Of a stretch of 64,000 nucleotides of DNA, positions 38,131 through 50,939 are shown piece by piece (position 1 is the stretch's first letter; each line of letters begins with the position of its first letter). A program made the translations under genes and the position numbers. The notes under the pieces are model-generated. The model was not told the DNA's origin, did not search any database, and saw only the letters and a list, made by a program, of their open reading frames with translations. The DNA is from Arctopsyche grandis (lineage: Eukaryota > Arthropoda > Insecta > Trichoptera > Hydropsychidae): positions 14,994,501 through 15,058,500 of the forward strand of contig NC_135367.1 of assembly GCF_051622035.1 (NCBI RefSeq). Direction: 5' to 3'.

Positions 38131-40839
38131 CTGCATCGCGTTTTCCGGGTCATGCATTCGCATCAGGGATCAAGAGGTTTGGTGCTTTGATTCCTAGTGT
38201 CATGCCTTTGCGTATAGAAACACTGTCATAATTATTATTCTATAGATATCTATGCATATTGTGTATTATTGATCGAAGTGAAATTTGATAGTTAAGCTTT
38301 TCCGTCACCATATAGTAAACAATTCTCTTCTGAAACGGACTGTTTACCGTCACGTATGATGGTTTTCGTGATGAGTTCTGCAAAAATCGCTAGATTGTGG
38401 TGTAAGTTCTTACCCACAAAAAATACCGTAGTCCTCTTTCTTAGAATGGATTAATCTTGATGACACAGAAAAGTCAATCAAAGTCGTAAATAGAGTCGGT
38501 GACGAGTTACATATGATTTATTTATTTATTCTAAACAGACCATTGTGGCATAACAGGAATTCCTAAAGCGCCACAAAAAATAGAACACAAAAAAAAAAAA
38601 AAAATAACAATTAAACATAAACATAAATACATCCATACATAAACATATGTATACATATATCGCTTGTTGGCAGACAAGTCTTTCGTAGGCTAAGATATTC
38701 ACCGTAGCTAGGGACCCTACGAGAGACGAGTCTTTCTACTGCTTTCTTTCTGAGAAATTTTTATCACATCAAAAATCTTTGCCAATTCTCATTTAGAAGA
38801 TTTTTTGTAGACAAATTTTTTACCCAAATATCCACCTTAGAATTTTGAATATCTACGTAGAAGTGTCGGAATTTGAATTTCTTTCATTGACTTCCTATCA
38901 AAAGCGTATTTATTTTTAATAGTCTAATTCTAAGAAACTCCCATTTTCTCGGTAGATCAATTTTTCAGTCACTGTCCAATCTGAAGTAATCTCATTTAAA
39001 AGTTTAATGTCGGGTACTTTTGAATATATTTTAGAGTGAGTGTAAGGCACTGATAAAGATTGATAGAATTTTAGGACAGTCCATCGCAATGGTTTTTATA
39101 AATGGAAATTCAACATCACGATCTACTGATCAGATTTTACGCTTCAATAGAATTTATTGTACACGTTAGATCCAACGTAGACCATTCTGCAATATCGCCA
39201 TGCTATGTATGTATGTATTATTAAACGAGCCGGGTTTAAATAAGTTATTAGGTACGAGTGTTTCTGATTTTTTTACGCCGTAAGTAGTACCTAAGAGAAA
39301 TTTTAATATTTACAACAGGTGGTCTTAATTATTGCCGTTCGGTTGCAGGTGGGGTCAACTTCGTGACCCTCGAGTACCGCCCCCGCTTGCCTTTCGGGCC
39401 ATCCTATATATCATAATATTCCCAATTTATTCGGCGCTCCGCTTACGAACGGCTTTTCTCTATAGAGAGGTGAGCTTCGATGTTTGTTCGATTTATAACA
39501 GTTTCGAATTACGTAAAACTGTGTTTGTACACGAGCACGAATTTTCATTTACTAAACTCCATACCTGTTTCAGTCATAACTTATTCAAATTGGCTAGGGT
39601 CAGTAATCGGACTTTTCATGGTTTATCGTTCAATTTGGTCCGAGTTTTTATCATGATTTTAGTCGATTGTATTCTGAACTTTTTCATGCAAGCGGAACTG
39701 ACTGTGCTTACTTATTTAACTTACATAAAGTGACAATGTAGATATCCTGATTTTTCATCGTTAAATGGGGCGTAGAATATTTTATTAGCTGCTCGATAAG
39801 TACAAGAATAATTGAAATGAATGTATATAATCTTGAGATTTTTTGGAATGTTTCTTGACTACTACAAAAAAACTGGCTCTAAATAACGAGATACTTACGT
39901 CTACATATAACTTTCTATAATTCTCTATTATATTATCCGGCGAGTTTGTTATGGTGATATTTTTATATCGATGTGGAATCAGAAGGGGTAATGTTCTTTG
40001 TGCATATGTATTTTTCAGAGAAAAGTGCTGTTACATTCATCCTAAAAAATGTTCAAGTATCATGAGGGATCACTCAATTGATTTCATAGATATCCATTAT
40101 AGAAAAGAATGTAAAAAGGTTTTCTTTGAATGTGACTTCAGATTGACTTCTCGAATATATTGAACGTTTGTCAAAAAGTGAAGAATGCGAACTTTAAATT
40201 ACATACATACAAGTACATATTTGGTAAAGTTGATTTTCCGTAGTGGACTTGGTTTTTTGTGGCGCTCGACGTTGTGTACAATGTATAGGTATATGTATAT
40301 ACATATATATGTATGTATGTATTAGTATTAAAAATAGTTTAATTATACGATTGTGTGTAACGATTCGGTCGCCATCGGTCATAATTCTTGTTAATTAATA
40401 TTCTTAACATTCCGACAATTTATTAAATCCCGGTCTGGCATTGCTCCTTGCGGTTTCTCTTTATAACGCCCACTCGGCGAGAGCGTTTGCGAATTATACT
40501 CGTAATATTCATTCGCCATAGTATTGTGTGTCAGTGACTCTTAATATCTACTCATTTGTACCTTCAACGTAGCTTTCCTTCTATAAATTACACATGTTGC
40601 ACTTAAAAATACATACAATATTGTGATACTAAAATATTATTGCTCTTAAAAATACTAACAACGACAAATATGTCTTAATTGTTCTACTGTATTCTAGATT
40701 GATTGTTTAACATTTTAAAAATACATTTGTAATATGCTTAAGTATGTTGTGCACACCTATAATTGATGTATATACCAGAATCATAAATGTTTAAAGACTA
40801 TATTGTGTTATGTATGCACATTGTTGGTGGCAGGAGATC

Positions 40840-41078
40840 GTATTTTTTTGGTTCCGCATTACATTTCCAAGATACTTTGATTGGGGCCTTTTCACATTGT
40901 TGAGCACTTTGACATGTTTTCCAATTAATTCCAACACCTCGGCATTGGTTTTACGCGCCATCCATGAGATTCTCAGCGTCCTTCTGTATGTCCACATCTT
41001 AAAGGCCTGCAGATTTTTACACATATAAAATGTCAGGGTCCATGCTTTTGTCCCATATAGAAGGACGGTGAAAACGTT
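40840..41078 (-). pseudogene. Non-LTR retrotransposon C-terminal fragment (RTE/BovB-like)
   Basis: The minus strand reads, without stop, VLLYGTKAWTL, LQAFKMWTYRRTLRISW, TNAEVLELIGKHVKVL and KRPQSKYLGNVMRN. This is the characteristic region after the RT domain in RTE-type elements (YGSEAWTL...FEMWCYRRMLRISW...LQYLGHVMR). Only about 80 codons remain and there is no RT or endonuclease nearby, so it is a dead 3' fragment. Confidence 0.88.
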
Positions 41079-41149
41079 ACATCGTAAATGTGGAAAACGG
41101 AATTTTACGTTTGCGTTATGTTTTAATTATCATAAAATATTTTAATATT

Positions 41150-41152
<3 letters not shown>

Positions 41153-41228
<76 letters not shown>
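41153..41228. repeat. (TA)38 microsatellite
   Basis: Uninterrupted TA repeat just upstream of the RTE C-terminal fragment, a second association of TA tracts with RTE pieces in this window. Confidence 0.95.
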
Positions 41229-41235
<7 letters not shown>

Positions 41236-41519
41236 TTCGTTTTTCAATATGGAAAGAATATGAAAAGTTTATGAAAATAAGATTTTCATTAAATATTTAG
41301 GATGGTTTTCATTTTTTCATTGAAAAACATTCAAGTCGGAAAATATCTATCGAAAAACATCTAAAATTAGAAATTTTTATTTAATAAGAAAATTCAATTT
41401 TCATAGTAATGAAAATAGTAAATATAGAAAAATTCAATCACTGAGGCAATTTTGCTAAAACAATTTTGTTTATATTTATGATTGATTACGAACGCACAAG
41501 AGCAAGTGTTGTATGCGTA

Positions 41520-41770
41520 CATATCTAACCACGGATAGTCAAAGTGTGGGTACACGATATTGGATTTACCAGCGGAGTCGTGCCGTTTTGACGGGTCGGG
41601 GCGTCTCCTTCGGATGAAGAACGAGCTGAACCCGATTCTCGGAAGCGTCTGACAACTCGGCCCACAACTGTTAAGCCGAAGAGAACTGGAGATTGGACGA
41701 AGCCGGTGATCGGATAAGAGAGCCCGGGAGCTCGGGCTAGGGCGCGCGAGATCAACTCGATACGCATAGC
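41520..41770. other. GC-rich island, function unknown
   Basis: About 250 bases with many CpG (GACGGGTCGGGGCGTCTCC, TAGGGCGCGCGAGATC). Open frames exist on both strands (minus 41525-41767 and others) but none has splice context or a recognisable motif. It could be an exon or promoter of an unseen gene. Confidence 0.3.
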
Positions 41771-43013
41771 CGCCCAACAATTATTAACATCAGTATTAAC
41801 GGGTCACGTTCCAAAAGCACAACAGCAGCCGCGGTATGATTTCTAAATTAATCGCCTTGGCGTATAGTCTCACCTCCAGACACCTCTATCTGCAGGGGAG
41901 ATGTCTAGTATCCAAACAGTGTCGGATGGACCAGAGAGCAAATACCATTAGACGACGTGAGTGATCGCTCGCTGTTTGGAAATGTAACTATGCGGTTCTG
42001 TTGGGATTGTATTCAGAGTCAGTGGAGGTCAAATAGGTTGAAACAGATATATGTATGTATACCGCATATTGAGGGTTAAGAAGACCACTTACTAAGCGAT
42101 TTATCGAGTGATAAGTTGCTAGCTACGAAATTTATCGTAGTAGGCGATGCTGCGAACACGTTTATGAGCAATGGGGCAACTAATTACCCAAAAATTTATC
42201 GATCAAATAATAATTGATCAAGAAATCTAGCAATATTCTGGGCAATAAATTGACAAGTTGTTCGGTGGAAGACCTCCTTAAAGTTGATTCCATTATTATT
42301 ACATATTTGCAGCCGCTCAGTATCTATTGTTGGATGAAAGATTCTCTAAACAGACTTAAATTTATCTGTATTTCCGACAATTCAAATCTAGCTTGTTTTC
42401 CGTTATATTTGAAAGTGGCGGCAGTCCAATTTTCAGTTCTAAAAAAACCATATTTCTATTTGACTTATTTCACAAATTGTTATCACTTCTTTTAATTCGA
42501 TATGTCCAGAATCTCCGAAAAGGAGAATTAACGTATTACTACATTGAATGGCGAGAGTTGCACATTTAAAAAATACTTTTTGGTTCAGTTGAACTGACAG
42601 TGACGATTAAGATTTTATGTTTTCAATCTAAAAAATACATAAAGACGAGTTAATGTATTTGAAATTGAACGAGATCGCTTTTGTAATCTCACGATGACGG
42701 TAAAAAACAGAATACGTCTAGTACCGGTGCGAAAAGAGCATCGAATCGAAAGTTAATTTTAGAATTTATAAACGTAAACCGAAATACCGTTAAGCAGTAC
42801 TCTCTAAAAAATAAATGTCGTTGCGACAGTCGACTAGTTTGACATGCACTGTTTTTTGTTTCTCGTTATGAAGTATCGACTGCAATCTCAAATATATTTT
42901 GTTTCTCGTCTGAATTTGAAACGGAACGTTTGGTACTGTTAAAAATTGACCAATATATCTTGTCTTTTGATGGTGCTACGACCATCATGTATAAAGCAAC
43001 TTTTGTATTTTTT

Positions 43014-43148
43014 AGTTGGTCTATATGTATATGTACATATGTACATACATATAATATAGACCAACTTTCAACAAAGCATATACATATGTGTATGTACATA
43101 TATATTATATACATACATATGTACATATATACATACATGCTTTGTTGA
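43014..43148. repeat. Two adjacent hairpins with microsatellite loops
   Basis: Hairpin 1: AGTTGGTCTATAT (43014-43026) pairs exactly with 43054-43066. Hairpin 2: TCAACAAAGCAT (43068-43079) pairs exactly with 43137-43148. The loops are self-complementary ATGTACATA-type microsatellite, so each unit can fold end to end. They are separated by one base. Confidence 0.85.
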
Positions 43149-46100
43149 ATCAGTCACTTTTCAGCAAAATAATGATTGTTCAATGGAAATAGAATTGTAT
43201 GTCATGAAAAATATTGTATATTTATATAATACATATTTGAAAACTTTATCCGATGTTGTGATCATAGTTTATGTACCTATAGTTTGGGAACGTAATATAT
43301 GTAGTAGTTGATGTCGAATTTGGAATGACATCAATCTGAAGTGATGGAACAGTTTCAGTGATCGTCAACAGTGGGACATAAGGCGATTGATCATGAAACC
43401 AGTTCGACCGGCTAAACATTCGTTCCAAGTGAAAAATGTACGTTTAAATTTTTTAGAAGTATATTTTTTTTCTATGATGCACTTGCCATCTTTATATGCG
43501 TATTGAAGATGTTCAATTTGATTATGAAATGAAAAGTATTGATGCAAGTATTTGACGAGAATAGATACAAATCAATTCTGTGACATTTGATTCGAATTTA
43601 TTTTGTTATGAATTCATTTTGTGTCAACGTGACGTTTAACAGAGTATGTTGTGTCTGTTGCTGAGATAAAGTCATGATATCTATTTCTTACCATGTATGT
43701 ACATCTTATCTATCATCGAAATTTCTGTCGAACAATGATGAGCATTTTGAAGTTAGTTAAAAAAAAGCATTTAGCCCTAGCCCAACATATTCTTCATAAT
43801 TCCCGTGTATATTATATACGTAGAATTATTTTTGAACTTTTTATTAGTAACACTCAATAAATGACCAAAAATACTTCATGAAAATTAACTTTTTTTGAAA
43901 AACAATTCTCTGATATAACATGAAAATAATTCGAGTTAGTTAAACGATTCCGAGTGAATAAAAAAGTTATTTTTAGTTGGTCATTGATGAATATTCATCT
44001 TCAGTTTCTAAAAACGGTGATCATGTCAATAATAATGACTTAGAATGCGAGAGTCTAACAAAGTCCAAGCCCAACTATGTAAAACGTCCAGTTGATTAGA
44101 AGAGGCAACCCAGTGGACAACCACAGCTCAGAGTCGTGACTTACCGGCACATTGCCTCTGATAAAAAGAAAGAAGAATAGTACCTAACCATAGACATTTG
44201 CCGCACTCAAAAGCTCGCCAATCTCGTCCGATGGTATTACATTATTCTCAAAATGGTAGATCCTATGAAGATCGAAACGATTTCTAACATCACGAATGAC
44301 CCTTGATTCCGGGAATGTGTCAACGAACGTCAAAAATTAAATCGATTGGGCAACGGTCACAGTAGTCGGGCATTCATTGTATGCGTATTATAATAACCCG
44401 TTTGAAAGCACCGAAACAGGGATTGTCAATCAAAGCGTGTCGTGTTATAATTTAGATTTGAGTAATATACATACATATATTGCACATCCGCAAGTCAAGA
44501 CTAGCTGCGATAAGATCGGATGAGTTTGCATGTAATAATTTGCCATTTCGGTCTTGCTAAATCAAGATAATGAATGACTTATATGACGTTCGACATCGTC
44601 TCTCGATCGTATATGTATATATGTATATGTACCTACATATGTATGTAGTACCTAGTGTAGGATGACACATTTTGCAAATGTTATAAATTATGACGATTGT
44701 CGAAATTTCATTGTTTTCGTTTGGTGTAATTATACTGTGTCACACGAGCGTAGGTAGGTTTGGAAAATATATTACTTTTGAATTTGGGCTATGTGAGATA
44801 TGTATATCCCTAAGATCAGCCGATCCAGAATCCGGAGAATACTTTGAAGTTTAAGGTCGGTGTGTTTATGTATGTATGTATGTATGTGGGTAGTGGTTTT
44901 ACTTTTGCACTGATCGGTGATCAGTGATCAGTGTCATCGGAAGTGCGCGGCGAAGACCAAACCGAGCTTAATCAGCAAACTGGCGATTGAGTCATGGCCT
45001 TACATGCAGATTCACTTAGGGCTGCTCTGTGCTTCGATTTATGAAGCGCCTCGTTATCTGGACCGCTCTAGCGCCTACCTCATACACACCGTAGCTCTAT
45101 ACAGGGATCGGTTTTGCCAGGATATTCCAACCAATTTACCATTTTATATGGCAATACATATAGGGGGTTTGGATGCTATGCCTAATATATATATGTACAT
45201 ATATGTAATGTAACAATTGGGATGGGTATTCGTAAAAACTACATAATAGAAAATTTTAGAGAAGGTTTGTTACTTTTAAGATATAAAAACATAAAACTTG
45301 AACCGTCTGAAATTCCCCATAGCAAATCAATTCTTGCCATTTCAGATGGAAAATTAAATTAAATTCAAATTAAAACTTTGACGTGGAAAAAGACAATGAT
45401 TTCTTATTTTTGAATTCAATCTGTTTTTTTATTAGTGATCAATCGACTGGCGTCATGTATTCAAACATCTACTTCATTTTTTTTTAAGGTGTAGATACCT
45501 ATTTGAAATTGCACATGCATCACAAAATGACTATTGGTTTTTATGTACAGAACGGTTCATAAATTCACAAATTTAGGTTTTTTGAGGCTATCCTGGTTCG
45601 TGATTTATCCATGTAAACTTTCTCTCTCGGATTACTATATTACAATAATGAAAGATCTGATGAAGATTTGGGAAGTTCACCGTAGCATAATAAGAAGTGG
45701 TATAATTTCGTTGAAACCAGAATTACTCAACCCGTTAAAAATTCTTGGGTTCTGTTTTTCATATTCGACTACAGTTTCGATGTTATCGTTCGATTGCGAA
45801 GTTCTCGGTCTACCGGTTCTTCTCGAATATCTTTGACTGTCCCCGACTGCTCATATATACTTTGTATGGTGTTACATGAAGGGAAGAGTAAAATATTAAA
45901 ATAACGATATTTTTTTGTTTTATCTACGATAATAAGCATTCTTGTCTTTTAAGATAAAAAATCAACATTTTTTAAGCGCAGTGCAGTTACGAAACGCGTT
46001 CCGTTTTATTGAAAAAAAAAAATGATAAGCAAAATCGTTATTAAATTATGAACAACTTTATGGAATACCCAGTACCTACATACGTTTTTATCCATTCTAT

Positions 46101-46680
46101 AAAAGTGTTTCGTCTGTAATTTCGTCGTACGTGATTCGATCCAATTCCATTTAATTTTTTACACACCCGTCCAACAAACCGTACGTCGAATCATGGAAAA
46201 TTTTCACCTCGAGTCATCTTTTGAAAACCGTCAATTGCGTGAAAATATAATCGAACACAATTTTAATGGTAATTCTCACATGTCGTTAAGCGTATATACA
46301 TATGTACATATGGACATACATATATATTTTATTAAAGGAAGACGTCTCAAGGTTCTCAGTCAACCCACACGAAGCAACTGTTGATGTTTGTGGGGTTATC
46401 GGACTTTTTACCGATGGAATTTAACATCGAAATTATATTTCAGTATTAATTTTTAGTACGATGCATCTACAACCTAGAGCGGTGCTAATTTGCTAAATTA
46501 ATGAAATTTTTAAAGCAGCCTCGTATTTTATATATGTGCGTATATATTTGCCAATGTCCGGTATTTGTTTGTTAGTATTAAGTTTAGCAAGACAATTTGG
46601 TTTATCGATACAGGTATTTTATTATAAAGTTACATATATTACGATTTGTTTTTACAAAACCAATAGTTGGATAGCATTCA

Positions 46681-47073
46681 TTATATATTATGTATTATGG
46701 TGTAATATACTGTCGGTGATAATTCTGTCGATAAAATGTCTGGAAGTCTGAGATCTTTACAGTTGACGTAAAAATTGCTGACGTTTTGATGGAGCTCCTG
46801 TTGTAAATGCTTTGAACTTAAGGAGTCGCCTCGGGGACTTCCATTGGTCTCGAATAAGCCTTGCATAATATTTTTATTGACGGCTGAGGATCGCGTGCTC
46901 TCTTCTTTGGTGGGGGAGGAATTTGCACCCCGAAGCCTCGATTTGCGTACACGCTGAGTAGGTACATACATATGTATGTATGTATGTACATACTCTTGTG
47001 CTGATGAAAATGTAGGTCTCGCCGACTGTTCTTCGGCCGTTATCGACGGCAATGATTCACTAGCGATGGTCAT
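46681..47073 (-). other. Possible coding exon(s), uncertain
   Basis: A 130-codon minus-strand frame starts MTIASESLPSITAEEQSARP in an ATG context preceded by purine-rich sequence. It passes through a TACATACATATG microsatellite (46957-46993) and goes on as a Ser/Glu/Lys-rich stretch. GTATGT at 46993 and CTACTCAG at 46954 could remove the microsatellite as a 40-nt intron, which would change the frame to one reading GFGVQIPPPPKKRARD and ending at about 46828. Neither version is recognised. It may be the first exon of a long-intron gene or chance. Confidence 0.25.
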
Positions 47074-47500
47074 AAACTGCCCCCTTTTATCTGACTTCGG
47101 ATGTTCCAGCTTTTAATGCGCTTCCACCGCTCTCGGACTGGTGACCGTTAATAAATTGCGGATTTAGGTACGGAAATCGAAATTATCGTGAATGGTTGGT
47201 GATTCATGAGTGATGGGATTGGCGTGATTATCTTGAGAGATAATACCGAGGAAAAAATACTGTTTGATTACTGTGGTATTACATGTGGATTACAAAATGT
47301 AACACATTTTGTATATACGGACGTGAAGGGGGATGGCAAATGATTCGGTTTGGAATTTAAAAAAAAAAAATTTGAGAGCAGAGTATTTTATGTTTGTGAG
47401 CATTATGTACTCGTAAAATAAAGAAACAAGGCTCGTACATTCATATAAATTAAAAATATATTCGGTTATTTCCTTTGATAGCATATACATATGTACATAC

Positions 47501-48409
47501 TAGGGTTTCTGACCCGGGTCGACCCGGGACAGACATTCCCGGGAATTCACGGAATTTTTGTTGTCCCGTGTCCCGGGAATTGTATTAAAAAAAATCTTGA
47601 AAACATACAACATTTTCACGACTGCACGAAGGGAAATAATAAATCAAATACACAAAGAATCGTAAAATATTCTCAAAAATTAAAATCGAATAAAGAAGAA
47701 GCCTAAAAATGATTTTTTAACACAAATTTTAAATAATTCCGATTTTATACCAAACAAAACATTCTTTAAATGTTGTAATAAAAGCGAATGTACATATATC
47801 CTACGGTGAAACTATTATGAAGCGAGTATATCCTTCTTGTATTGACGATTCCACAATGAAAGAAACTCTTTTAGATTCGGATGAAGATGAAACAATTGTG
47901 TTTGACGATGAATGAAGAATTAAATAAGGACTTATCAAAGATAAAATATACAAAATAACGTAAATAAAAATAACCTCGACTTTAAAAAATAAATTAAAAT
48001 ATACATGCTGACAGAAGAAAAAATTAAAATAAGAATTAATTAAGAGGTTAGTAAAAATTGTTTTCGTCCCTTAAACCAACTTCGACCAAAAATAAAAGAG
48101 ATTTTTCCATTGCTGGAAATTTTTGTACCAAATCTAGAATTAGATTTTCGGATTCTCATTTAAATATTTTGGTATTCTTAAGAAGCTACTTTAAATAATT
48201 TCACTTTTATAATTACATTTTTTGAAGTTAATAGATGTATTATGTATTGTTGTGTAAATAAATAAATATTTTTTTATTAATAAAAAATATATTAAATAGA
48301 AAAAAAAAGTATTTTACATGTGTCCCGGGATCCCGGGAATCCCGGGAACGATCCCGGGCTCCGTCCCGTGTCCCGGGAATTGGGAAAGTCCGGGAAATCA
48401 GAAACCTTA
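47501..48409 (+). mobile_element. hAT transposon remnant with CCCGGG-rich ends and 8-bp TSD
   Basis: Ends TAGGGTTTCTGA and, complemented, TAAGGTTTCTGA, flanked by a perfect GTACATAC duplication (47493-47500, 48410-48417). This lies within microsatellite-like DNA, so it is slightly weaker evidence. Both subterminal regions carry repeated TCCCGGGA words (for example GTGTCCCGGGAATT). Two coding scraps remain: 47818-47914 (32 codons ending DETIVFDDE) and a C-terminal hAT dimerisation segment at 48073-48199. Confidence 0.92.
48073..48199 (+). pseudogene. hAT transposase C-terminal dimerisation fragment
   Basis: Reads KPTSTKNKRDFSIAGNFCTK, then SDSHLNILVFLRSYFK and stop. This is the standard hAT C-terminal block (PTS..ER.FS.AG......R..LS.....LVFLKSYF). 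The rest of the transposase has been lost. Confidence 0.9.
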
Positions 48410-48579
48410 GTACATACATACATACATATATAGATCCCAGATCCGCAGCTCTTGTTAAAAGTTGTTGAGATGATTTCATACAAAGTTGGCATCATCTTCG
48501 ATAAATTTTAATTACTTAGTGTTTTGTTTATGTTTTTATTTCTATAAAATCATGAATACAATACTTTTAAGAATATAAT

Positions 48580-48795
48580 TAGATTGCAATTTTTTTTATA
48601 TTTTGATTTTTAAATTCTTTTTATTATTACTAAATTATGTTCACAATACATTTTATATCTATTTTAGTAGCTACTGATCTACTGATCATTTTCTATTTTA
48701 CAATTTTAATTTTGTTAGTAATCATAGTATTATATTATTCTAATGTTAATGTACAGCATAATAGGAAAAAGAGCTCAAAAACCTATTTACAATGA
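48580..48795 (-). repeat. Dispersed repeat family D, copy 2
   Basis: Reverse complement of 15420-15650 over about 200 bases with few differences (GCTACTGATCTACTGATCAT, AGGAAAAAGAGCTCAAAAAC). Confidence 0.85.
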
Positions 48796-49254
48796 TTGCG
48801 AATTGTAAAAACGACCGACTATATGTAAAAGTAGTAACTACATACATACATAGACTGTTACGAAGCAGTACATTTTTTTGCTTATAGGTTTCAATTTATT
48901 AACATAGGTATATTAAACAGATGAGATGAAAAAGTCGTCTGTACTAAAAGGGAGAAGGACATATCAGCCCCAATGGACTTGGGATACTTAATTAGAGATA
49001 ATTAATGAGAAATGATGAAAGACGCCATGGGTTGTTTTAATATTCCAGAGCTTGTACTGAATGGGTTTTCCCCGGGGAAATGAGTGGAAGCACTTGGACC
49101 CTAACCCGAGTAGAGTAAGATGAAAATTTAATGAAGTGATTTTTATCAATTGTGTGATCATTCATGTACGGTTCATTTTAGGAAGCTCATGTTTTTATTA
49201 GCCTTTGTTCTTCTATCACCATTGGCGCGATGTAATTTTATTTAAAATTCAGAT

Positions 49255-49740
49255 CAGGAATTGACATCGAATGTCCAACCGAGCAATAATGCCAATTATC
49301 TCGCGGTGTCGTCGTATAATTTGAAGCTCTCGTCCAGCTTCCGTCAACGAACGGACTGTCCGCTTAGCATACGCGTTCATTCGTTAACCGGAAATTTATT
49401 CACAAAGCACACCACGTATAGTTCTTCAGCGGGACAAACCAATTGTCCGATGCGATTGTCCAGCGCCCATGGAGTCGTTAAAGAGGAAAACTTGTCGTTC
49501 GCACCGAGACGTTTTGATGGCTGATCGATTGGATTGTCTCGAGATAGCGAGACAATCCAATCGACGAGATTTTCCTCCACGTTCAGATTACCATCTGACA
49601 TATTCATTAGTCCCCGGGATGGTCGATGTCGACTGTCCGCGGAAAAGTCCGTTGACGAGAGAGTGTGGTTCAGATCCTGGTATGGCTGAAAAATTCGTTC
49701 CGCATCATCGACTTGATGGGCAGAATGCTCGTGTATGGTA
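49255..49740. other. GC-richer island with a 17-bp perfect hairpin
   Basis: A balanced-composition block. At 49525-49541 TCGATTGGATTGTCTCG pairs exactly with 49548-49564 across a six-base loop. Open frames on both strands (plus 49261-49524, minus 49377-49607) conflict and are not recognised. Candidate conserved non-coding element or small-RNA hairpin, though the stem is short for a microRNA precursor. Confidence 0.35.
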
Positions 49741-50104
49741 TGAGATGGTTCTTGATAACTTCAACATTCTCTCTTTCCATACTTGAAATGTACATGGGAA
49801 TGTCCGTGCAACAGTTCTTTTAGATTGTAATACTGTGTAATGAAGATTGTTGCATCAATATATTCTACTTACATACATACATATATCGTAATGAAATGTT
49901 CATTTTTTTATTTGACTTAATGCTGTGGTTTGATTTGGAAACGATGGGTATGGATACATTAATTTATTCTTGAGTAATTTAAGCTACTTTTTATAAATTT
50001 AAGCAATCTTATAACTCAAAACTGCTTCGATTATATATGTAGAAACAAATATATTGGGACTGTTAAAAGAGTTGAATATTTACATTTAATTTTTTTACAT
50101 AATT

Positions 50105-50178
50105 GATCCAATCCACATTTTTTTAAGAGTCAGTAATATTAAGAGTCATTAATTCATATTATTTATGTGGATTGGATC
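50105..50178. repeat. Inverted repeat with 14-bp stem
   Basis: GATCCAATCCACAT (50105-50118) pairs perfectly with 50165-50178. The 46-base loop holds two copies of an AGAGTCAKTAAT-like word. No duplication at the edges, so its origin is unclear. Confidence 0.8.
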
Positions 50179-50939
50179 TTTTTTTCAAAACGACGTTCTA
50201 TTTTTACTATACATATGTAGGTGTACTGTGCTAGTTAACGAAATATTGGTCACAAAGCTGTGAAAAGACACGAGTACATAAAAAGTAGTAAAAGGATCTT
50301 TACATGCATTTCAGTTTTCGTTATGCTTGTAGTGTTCTTAATCAACATGTAAAGATCTATTCATCAAAAAGTATTCCTTGGTACATTTTATACGGACACA
50401 TTCAAATATTACATTGCGCATGCGCATTCACGCATTCACATGCGTCCATATATAATGTACCAAAGCATACTTTTCGTACTGCTGGTTACGTGCAGTTGCC
50501 GGTCTGTAATGTGCCAATATGAAAATATCTCGATACGTGTTTAAGGGTGCCCTTTTTTTTCCTACCCATGTCAAACCGGAACATTTTTGAGAATCATCAA
50601 AAATATACATGAAGCTTTAAGAATTGGACTAATTTTGGAGAGCAATACTTTGTAATAAAAACTGAGATGATACGATAAGAGTGCACTCAGACTGTGTCTG
50701 CTAATTTGGTCAGTCGGACGTTACGAATATTGTCTGAGTGACCAAATCAGTGGACTCGGTCCGAATGCATTCGTATCGTGTTAGCCCGGTATAAACCTGC
50801 AAACAAACAATCTTGACACCGATCTGGTGACGATCCCCTTTTGAGCGTTGATAACTGGTGCAATTACTTATCATCAATGCCCAATGACGTGACATTCCAT
50901 AACAGTGCTTGATATATTATACAATTTTGAAGAAATTTA

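Noticed and set aside
38660-39180. Possible coding remnant on the minus strand (fragment reading TLSVPYTHSKIYSKVP)
   Set aside because: Frequent stops and no motif; cannot be separated from chance.
39332-39733. 133-codon plus-strand frame
   Set aside because: Hydrophobic, low-information sequence without a plausible start context or homolog; likely chance.
50105-50178. microRNA precursor
   Set aside because: Only a 14-bp stem with a 46-base loop and no extended imperfect pairing.
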